Source of the DNA: Brooklawnia sp049651565
GTDB taxonomy: Bacteria > Actinomycetota > Actinomycetes > Propionibacteriales > Propionibacteriaceae
DNA: 9,598 nt
Reading direction: 5' to 3'
Assembly: GCF_049651565.1 (NCBI RefSeq)
Contig: NZ_JBASCI010000269.1
Span: forward strand, 1-9,598
Shown in pieces: positions 5,473 through 9,598 of this stretch. The notes below the pieces were generated by a model. It was not told the DNA's origin. It did no database searches and saw nothing but the letters and a program-made list of their open reading frames with translations. A program made the position numbers and the translations under genes. The first letter of the stretch is position 1, and the number at the start of each line of letters is the position of its first letter.

Positions 5473-5820
5473 ATGACCGATACTTCCGTGCGCACAACCG
5501 GCGTCACCCTCACCGAAGCCGCCGCGACGAAGGCCGCCACGCTGCTGGCTGCCGAGGGCCGCGATGATCTTGCGTTGCGCATTGCTGTGCAGCCGGGTGG
5601 TTGTTCGGGCCTGCGCTACCAGCTGATGTTTGACGACCGCGAGCTCGACGGCGACCTGAGGGATCCCTACGAAGGAGTCACGCTGGTCGTCGACCGGATG
5701 AGCGCCCCCTACCTGGGCGGGGCGACGATTGACTTCATGGACACCATTGAGGCGCAGGGCTTCACGATCGACAACCCGAACGCGTCGAACTCGTGCGCCT
5801 GCGGCGACTCGTTCCACTGA
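5473..5820 (+). CDS. erpA: HesB/IscA-type iron-sulfur cluster insertion protein
   Basis: This A-type Fe-S carrier delivers clusters to apoproteins in the cytoplasm. It is 115 residues long, the usual family size. The core runs from VTLTEAAATKAATLL (11-25) through PGGCSGLRYQLMFD (41-54) to the C-terminal NSCACGDSFH (106-115). The three conserved cluster-binding cysteines are C44, C108 and C110. The CACGDSFH ending, where proteobacterial ErpA and IscA have CGCGxSF, is the common actinobacterial form. The ATG at 5473 has GGAG about 8 nt upstream. The gene follows pspAA after 73 bp and is closed off by the strong hairpin at 5841-5877. From memory, the mycobacterial counterpart is Rv2204c, in the same wider neighbourhood as DUF3043 and gcvT. 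Confidence 0.92.
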   Translation: MTDTSVRTTGVTLTEAAATKAATLLAAEGRDDLALRIAVQPGGCSGLRYQLMFDDRELDGDLRDPYEGVTLVVDRMSAPYLGGATIDFMDTIEAQGFTIDNPNASNSCACGDSFH

Positions 5821-5840
5821 TCGCCCAACGCTGACCTGAG

Positions 5841-5877
5841 CAGCGGGCGTCCGGCTCCAACGGTCGGACGCCCGCTG
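5841..5877. terminator. Strong bidirectional hairpin terminator between erpA and guaB1
   Basis: CAGCGGGCGTCCG (5841-5853) and CGGACGCCCGCTG (5865-5877) pair perfectly over 13 bp. The 11-nt loop can add a few wobble pairs. It lies 20 bp after the erpA stop and 19 bp beyond the guaB1 stop in the convergent direction, so it can serve both genes. A T-tract is absent on both sides, as is usual for GC-rich actinobacterial terminators. Confidence 0.8.
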
Positions 5878-5896
5878 TCGTCGCGCCCGGGCGGGT

Positions 5897-7360
5897 TCAC
5901 AACCAACTGGACGCCAGCGGCTGGCCCTCGTCGTAGCCGGAGGAGGACTGGATACCGATGACGGCACGATCGTGGAACTCGGGCAGCGTCCGGGCGCCGG
6001 CGTAAGTGCAGGACGAGCGGACGCCGGAGGTGATCCAGTCGACCAGGTCCTCCACGCCCGGGCGCTGCGGATCCAGGTACATCTTCGAGGTGCTGATGCC
6101 CTCCTCGAACAGGGCGGCCTGGGCCCGGTCGAAGGTTGACTGGTGCCGGGTCCGGTTGCGCACCGCGCGGGCGCTGGCCATGCCGAAGTTCTCCTTGTAG
6201 GCGCGGCCATCGGCGTCGTGCAGCAGATCGCCGGTCGACTCGTGGGTGCCCGCGAACCAGCTGCCGATCATCACATTGCCCGCGCCCGCGGCCAGGGCCA
6301 ACGCCACGTCGCGGGGATAGCGGACCCCGCCGTCGGCCCAGATCGCGCGGCCATGCTCGCGGGCGGCCGCGGCGCACTCCAGCACCGCCGAGAACTGCGG
6401 ACGTCCTACGCCGGTCTGCATCCTGGTGGTGCACATCGCCCCTGGTCCGACGCCGACCTTGACCACATCTGCGCCGGCCTCCAGCAGGTCCTCGGTGCCC
6501 ACCGCGGTGACCACGTTGCCGGCCACCAGCGGGACGCGGTACCCGGTGGCGGCGGCGAACTCGTCGCGGACCGGCACCACCGATTCCAGCGCGTCCATCA
6601 TCCGTTGCTGGTGGCCGTGGGCGGTGTCGAGCACCAGCACGTCCGCGCCCGCCCGGAGCAGTTCGTGGGCCCGGCCCGCGGAGTCGCCGCTGATGCCGAT
6701 CGCCACCGCAACCTTCAGCCGGCCCTCGGCGTCCAGCGCCGGTCGGTAGATCCCGGAGCGGATCGCCCCCCTGGCGGTCATGACGCCGACCAGGACACCG
6801 TCAGCGTCCACCGCGATGGCGATCCGTTGCCGGTTCTGGGTGAGGGTGTCGAAGACCTGCTGAGGGTGGGTTCCAGGCTCGACCAGCGTGAGAGTGGTGG
6901 TCATGACTTCGTGCACCTGCGCGAACCGATCAACACCCCGGGTCTCCATCTCGCCGACCAGCCCGAGGGGGACGCCGTCGTCGTCGACGACCACCGCCAC
7001 GCCGTGGGCGCGCTTGGCGATCAGGGTCATGGTGTCGCCCACCGGCCAGGTCGGCGCGACGGTGATCGGGGTCTCGAAGACGGCCGGGGCGCGCTTGACC
7101 CGGGCGATGGACTCGGCCAGCACGTCGACCGGGATGTCCTGCGGCAACACCGCCAGCCCGCCACGGCGGGCGATGGTCTCGGCCATCCGGCGCCCCGAGA
7201 TGGCGGTCATGTTGGCCACCACCAGCGGCAGCGGCAGGTCCAGACCGTCGGTGGAGGTCAGGTCGACATCGAGCCGGGACGTCACCGTGCTCCGGTTCGG
7301 CGTCATGAAGACGTCACTGTAGGTCAGGTCATGGGCCGGGGTGTTGGACAGGAATCGCAC
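5897..7360 (-). CDS. guaB1: GuaB1-family IMP dehydrogenase-related protein (GMP reductase type)
   Basis: This cytoplasmic purine enzyme of the IMPDH/GMPR fold has 487 residues. GuaB1 proteins were long labelled IMP dehydrogenases, but the mycobacterial one is reported to be a GMP reductase (GMP to IMP, NADPH-dependent). From the GTG start, the N-terminal barrel begins PAHDLTYSDVFMTP. A CBS-domain pair is inserted at about 105-208. The catalytic loop GVGPGAMCTTR carries the active-site cysteine at about C310, and the phosphate-binding block WADGGVRYPRD follows at about 341-351. The end, SSSGYDEGQPLASSWL, is typical of the subfamily. The GTG at 7360 was chosen because relatives start MRFL...PAHDLTYDDV. 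An in-frame ATG at 7468 would add 36 residues unlike the family. There is no Shine-Dalgarno; GACAAT ends 6 nt upstream, which suggests a leaderless mRNA. It converges on erpA across a shared hairpin. Confidence 0.9.
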   Translation of the reverse strand: MRFLSNTPAHDLTYSDVFMTPNRSTVTSRLDVDLTSTDGLDLPLPLVVANMTAISGRRMAETIARRGGLAVLPQDIPVDVLAESIARVKRAPAVFETPITVAPTWPVGDTMTLIAKRAHGVAVVVDDDGVPLGLVGEMETRGVDRFAQVHEVMTTTLTLVEPGTHPQQVFDTLTQNRQRIAIAVDADGVLVGVMTARGAIRSGIYRPALDAEGRLKVAVAIGISGDSAGRAHELLRAGADVLVLDTAHGHQQRMMDALESVVPVRDEFAAATGYRVPLVAGNVVTAVGTEDLLEAGADVVKVGVGPGAMCTTRMQTGVGRPQFSAVLECAAAAREHGRAIWADGGVRYPRDVALALAAGAGNVMIGSWFAGTHESTGDLLHDADGRAYKENFGMASARAVRNRTRHQSTFDRAQAALFEEGISTSKMYLDPQRPGVEDLVDWITSGVRSSCTYAGARTLPEFHDRAVIGIQSSSGYDEGQPLASSWL

Positions 7361-7366
7361 GTGCCC

Positions 7367-7372
7367 ATTGTC
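7367..7372 (-). promoter_or_regulatory. Putative -10 element for a leaderless guaB1 transcript
   Basis: GACAAT on the minus strand matches TATAAT at four of six positions, including the conserved A2 and T6. It ends 6 nt before the GTG at 7360, so transcription should start on or next to the start codon. No -35 is obvious. Confidence 0.42.
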
Positions 7373-7438
7373 GCGGGCGGGGCAAGCCGCCGGCACCGGG
7401 AGGGGGTGGTTTGCTGTCGAGCCAGCCGGCTGACGCGG

Positions 7439-7444
7439 TAGCAT
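7439..7444 (+). promoter_or_regulatory. Putative -10 element for the receiver-like gene
   Basis: TAGCAT fits TANNNT and predicts a start near 7451, giving a leader of about 50 nt that ends in GAGGAAGA before the ATG at 7504. The -35 is weak. Confidence 0.33.
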
Positions 7445-7503
7445 CGTCATGACCAGTGGTGCGGCCAACGCAGGGCAGCGCCGGTGAGGGCGAGGAAGAA
7501 CCG

Positions 7504-7986
7504 ATGAGCGAGAACCAGGATCAGAGCGCTTCTGATGTGCTGAAGGTTGTCATCTACTCCAGCGACCGCCTGGTTCGCGAGCAGATCAGGCTGGCCCTCG
7601 GACGCAAGATCGCCTCCGACCTGCCGGAACTTGACATAACCGAGTTCGCCACCGGTCCCGCGCTGATCAAGGCGCTGGACAATGGGCAGTTCGACGTCGC
7701 GGTCTTTGACGCCGAGGCCCGGCCGGGTGGGATGGGCCTGTCGCACCAGATCAAGGACGAGATCCCCGGCGCCCCGCCGATCGTTCTGCTGATCGCCCGG
7801 GCGGCGGATGCCTGGTTGGCCACCTGGTCGCGGGCGGAGGGGATCTCGCCGTACCCGGTGGATCCGATCCGGTTGCCCGACGACGTCGCCCAGGTCGTTC
7901 GTGATCACCGGGCTGGCCGGCGGACGCCACTGTCGTCTGACTTGGTCATCCCCGGTTCGGGCAGCCGTCACCAGTCCGGGGAGTGA
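7504..7986 (+). CDS. Degenerate response-regulator receiver-domain protein, no output domain
   Basis: This is a 160-residue soluble protein with a single CheY-like receiver fold (about 13-135) followed by a short Arg/Ser/Gly-rich tail and no DNA-binding domain. The strand-helix pattern is visible: VVIYSSD, then a helix REQIRLALG, then FDVAVFDAEA with a possible phosphoacceptor D69. PPIVLLIAR and ISPYPVDPIRLPDDV follow. The receiver chemistry looks damaged. The N-terminal acidic pair is reduced to one Asp (SSD, D21), the switch Ser/Thr after strand 4 is Ala98, and the conserved Lys after strand 5 is replaced (PYPVDP, near Y117). It may therefore act as a phosphorylation-independent protein-interaction module. 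The ATG has GAGGAAGA about 5 nt upstream. The stop lies inside a hairpin, and trpD follows 69 bp later on the same strand. I recall similar receiver-like proteins near trpD and cytochrome oxidase genes in other actinobacteria, without a proven function. Confidence 0.78.
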   Translation: MSENQDQSASDVLKVVIYSSDRLVREQIRLALGRKIASDLPELDITEFATGPALIKALDNGQFDVAVFDAEARPGGMGLSHQIKDEIPGAPPIVLLIARAADAWLATWSRAEGISPYPVDPIRLPDDVAQVVRDHRAGRRTPLSSDLVIPGSGSRHQSGE

Positions 7987-8002
7987 TCAGCGCCCGGTCT
8001 GG
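7971..8002 (+). terminator. Hairpin over the stop of the receiver-like gene
   Basis: CCAGTCCGGG (7971-7980) pairs with CCCGGTCTGG (7993-8002) over ten positions with one T-T mismatch. The 12-nt loop contains the TGA stop and a TGATCA palindrome. There is no T-tract. Its position, just before the trpD promoter, fits a partial terminator that separates trpD from the gene upstream. Confidence 0.45.
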
Positions 8003-8042
8003 GGTGCAGTCGGACAGGTCGGGGCCCGGTGAGCTGACGGAT

Positions 8043-8048
8043 TAATCT
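8043..8048 (+). promoter_or_regulatory. Putative -10 element for a leaderless trpD transcript
   Basis: TAATCT fits TANNNT and matches TATAAT at four positions. It ends 7 nt before the trpD ATG, so transcription would begin on the start codon. The intervening GGCCACC holds no Shine-Dalgarno. The sequence is AT-rich against a GC-rich background, which makes chance less likely. Confidence 0.55.
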
Positions 8049-8055
8049 GGCCACC

Positions 8056-9099
8056 ATGAACTTCACATGGCCCAATATCCTGACTGGTCTGGTTCGCGGC
8101 GATGACCTTGATTCGGCGACCACCGAATGGGCCATGGGGGAGATCCTTGCTGGTAACGCGACCCCAGTTCAGATGGCCGGCTTCATGGTGGCGCTGCGTT
8201 CCAAGGGCGAGACGGTCACCGAGTTGAATGCGCTGGCCAACGGCATGCTGGCCAAGGCGACGCCGATCGACTTGCCGCACAATGCGGTGGACGTGGTGGG
8301 ATCGGGTGGCGACCGCGCCAACACGGTGAACATCTCCACGATGGCCGCGATAGTGGCCGCCGCGGCCGGGGCGAAGGTGATCAAGCACGGTAACCGGGCC
8401 GCCAGCTCAATGAGCGGGACGGCTGACTGCCTGGAGGCGTTGGGCCTGGCGCTGGACGTCTCACCGGATCGTCAGCGGCAGGTTTTCGCCGAGTGCGGTC
8501 TGGTCTTCCTGTTCGCGCCGATGTACCACGGCTCGCTACGGCACACCGCGCCGGCGCGCAAGGAGCTGGGCATCCAGACCACGTTCAACTTCCTCGGGCC
8601 GCTGGCCAACCCGGCGCGCCCGGTCGCCCAGGCGATCGGGATGGCGAATCTGCGCGTCGCTGAACTGGTCGCCGGCGTGCTGGCGTCGCGGGGTAATCGC
8701 GGCATGGTCTTTCACGGCGACGACGGTCTGGACGAACTGACGACCACCACCCATTCGGACATCTGGCTGATCCGCGGTGGACAGGTGGTGCGAACCGAAC
8801 TCGACCCGTCAGAACTCGGCCTGCAGCCGGCCGAACCGGCCGACCTGGTGGGCGGTCCGCCCGCCCACAACGCCCAGGTGGTTCGCGACATCTTGGCCGG
8901 GATGACCGGGCCGGTGCGCGACATCGTCCTGCTCAATGCCGCTGCAGCTCTGCTCGCCTTCGATGGGCCAGATCTGGCTGCGCCAATTACCGGACAGCTG
9001 CGTGATCGGTTGGGACGCGTCGCCCGCGCGATCGACAACGGATCAGCTGCCGAGCTGCTCGACCGATGGATCGAGGTCACCAAACGCGTCCGAGGCTGA
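8056..9099 (+). CDS. trpD: Anthranilate phosphoribosyltransferase
   Basis: This enzyme catalyses the second step of tryptophan synthesis, joining anthranilate to PRPP to give phosphoribosylanthranilate, in the cytoplasm. It has 347 residues, a full-length single enzyme not fused to TrpG. The helical N-terminal domain spans about 1-70 and the nucleoside phosphorylase-like catalytic domain about 75-340. Visible motifs are VGSGGD (81-86, usually GTGGD), which binds PRPP diphosphate, and KHGNRAASSMSGTADCLEALG starting at 110, which contributes to anthranilate and PRPP binding. FNFLGPLANP (177-186) and DDGLDELT (222-229), which holds the metal-binding acidic pair, complete the set. The ATG at 8056 has no Shine-Dalgarno but sits 7 nt after TAATCT. 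No other trp genes are near, so the pathway is dispersed here. That fits the mycobacterial pattern, in which trpD is apart from the trp operon. Confidence 0.95.
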   Translation: MNFTWPNILTGLVRGDDLDSATTEWAMGEILAGNATPVQMAGFMVALRSKGETVTELNALANGMLAKATPIDLPHNAVDVVGSGGDRANTVNISTMAAIVAAAAGAKVIKHGNRAASSMSGTADCLEALGLALDVSPDRQRQVFAECGLVFLFAPMYHGSLRHTAPARKELGIQTTFNFLGPLANPARPVAQAIGMANLRVAELVAGVLASRGNRGMVFHGDDGLDELTTTTHSDIWLIRGGQVVRTELDPSELGLQPAEPADLVGGPPAHNAQVVRDILAGMTGPVRDIVLLNAAAALLAFDGPDLAAPITGQLRDRLGRVARAIDNGSAAELLDRWIEVTKRVRG

Positions 9100-9108
9100 G
9101 CGACGCGT
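9084..9108. terminator. Candidate hairpin at the end of trpD
   Basis: ACGCGTC (9084-9090) and GACGCGT (9102-9108) form a 7-bp perfect stem with an 11-nt loop that includes the trpD stop. There is no T-tract. The neighbouring gene converges from the right, so a terminator is expected somewhere in the 9100-9275 gap, and this is the best candidate I see in it. Confidence 0.35.
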
Positions 9109-9275
9109 CAGGCGAGGGCGCGGCAGTCCAGCCGCCGGCATGTCGGTGCCCGTCCCGTGCCCCGGGGCGCTCGAGTGTCGCGCGCGCCCGTGGTCTCAGC
9201 TCCTCCGGACACCCCACCTCCCGTCGGCGGTCGCTCGACATCCTGCCATCCGGCGACATCGGTGCGGCCGGGTGG

Positions 9276-9598
9276 TCAGCTGGCTTCGTCCAGTGGCTCC
9301 GTTTCGTCTGGGAGTTCGGCTTGAGCCGGTGGTTCGGACTCCTCGGTGAGTTGGGACTCGGCTTCCGTCGGGTCCGGCTCGGTGTCGGCCTTGGGTTCTG
9401 CCGCCTCGGCCTCCGACCCTGCCTCGGCTCCGGCTCCCTCCTCGGGTATCTGGATGCGGGTGGTGCCGTTGGCGGTGACGAGGTATTGGTAGCCGGCCGG
9501 TGAGGTCCAGTGGAACACCCCGGGCTCGGGCTGCTGGAGTTGCCAGCCGCCGAAGGTCTTGGCGCGGTGGGTGAATCTGGACAGCGGCCCCAGGTTCC
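9276..9598 (-). CDS. DUF222/HNH endonuclease-family protein, C-terminal end, cut by window edge
   Basis: About 107 C-terminal residues are visible. The block NLGPLSRFTHRAKTFGGW, followed by QLQQPEPGVFHWTSPAGYQY and LVTANGTTRI, is the end of the HNH nuclease region of DUF222-containing proteins, the 13E12-repeat family present in many copies in actinobacterial genomes. The N-L-G-P-L-x-R-x-x-H-R-x-K pattern holds the last HNH-side residues (the His and Asn-type ligands). The rest of the catalytic motif and the DUF222 domain lie beyond the edge. The last 55 or so residues are a low-complexity Glu/Ala/Pro/Thr-rich acidic tail. A GTG-start reading at 9518 would be only an internal fragment. It converges on trpD. 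Family members are often linked to mobile or repetitive sequence, and whether this copy is active cannot be judged from the tail. Confidence 0.82.
   Translation of the reverse strand, partial: NLGPLSRFTHRAKTFGGWQLQQPEPGVFHWTSPAGYQYLVTANGTTRIQIPEEGAGAEAGSEAEAAEPKADTEPDPTEAESQLTEESEPPAQAELPDETEPLDEAS

Noticed and set aside
7423..7432. CAGCCGGCTG palindrome in the guaB1/receiver gap as an operator.
   Set aside because: Ten GC-rich palindromic bases are expected by chance at this base composition, and no second copy or flanking symmetry supports a binding site.
6143..7441. A 432-codon open frame on the plus strand opposite guaB1.
   Set aside because: It is an antisense shadow of a high-GC gene, with low-complexity His/Gly/Asp/Arg composition and no recognizable motif, while the minus strand encodes a full enzyme.
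9159..9168. GCCCCGGGGC palindrome in the gap between trpD and the HNH gene as a terminator.
   Set aside because: It has no loop, so it cannot form a usable hairpin, and it is short enough to be chance in this GC-rich gap.
9236..9260. CGACATC repeated with an 18-bp period, as the start of an iteron or CRISPR-like array.
   Set aside because: There are only two 7-bp copies with no third unit. The gap 9100-9275 shows no other array, RNA gene or gene I can support.

Overview
The window is high-GC DNA with actinobacterial codon use (C or G at nearly every third position, GTG starts, TANNNT -10 boxes, and several genes without a Shine-Dalgarno sequence). The gene set points to Actinobacteria, probably near the Propionibacteriales; the genus cannot be settled from this sequence. 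From memory of the family, sucB, a leucyl aminopeptidase, gcvT, a DUF3043 membrane protein, an IscA/ErpA protein and trpD also lie near each other in Mycobacterium tuberculosis (roughly Rv2192c-Rv2215). The backbone therefore looks like a conserved chromosomal neighbourhood rather than a mobile island. The pspA-pspAA pair and guaB1 look like local additions to it.

Layout, left to right. The N-terminal lipoyl domain of a 2-oxo acid dehydrogenase E2 (sucB) runs leftward off the edge. It is divergent from a small conserved protein of unknown function (441-767), and the gap between them holds a perfect 16-bp palindrome. An M17 leucyl aminopeptidase (minus) diverges from gcvT (plus). The gcvT end overlaps the end of a 72-residue unknown protein, which is translationally coupled to a DUF3043 membrane protein (both minus). 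Divergent from these is a two-gene PspA-PspAA membrane-stress unit (plus), then erpA (plus). A 13-bp perfect hairpin separates erpA from the convergent guaB1, a GMP-reductase-type IMPDH relative (minus). Divergent from guaB1 is a degenerate response-regulator receiver protein, then trpD (both plus). The window ends in the acidic C-terminal tail of a DUF222/HNH endonuclease-family protein (minus, cut by the edge).

Functionally this is mostly housekeeping: the E2 of a central-carbon dehydrogenase complex, one-carbon and glycine catabolism (T-protein), peptide turnover, Fe-S cluster delivery, purine salvage and interconversion, tryptophan synthesis and envelope-stress protection. Every stretch is coding or a short intergenic gap; the longest gap is about 175 bp, between trpD and the HNH gene.

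I did not find a convincing new multi-gene system. The best leads are the pseudo-receiver upstream of trpD, the pspA-pspAA pair beside the DUF3043 unit, the palindrome upstream of sucB, the altered signature motif in the aminopeptidase, and a recurrent promoter style: three apparent leaderless genes and two sets of interlocked divergent promoters that change the likely start codons of two genes.
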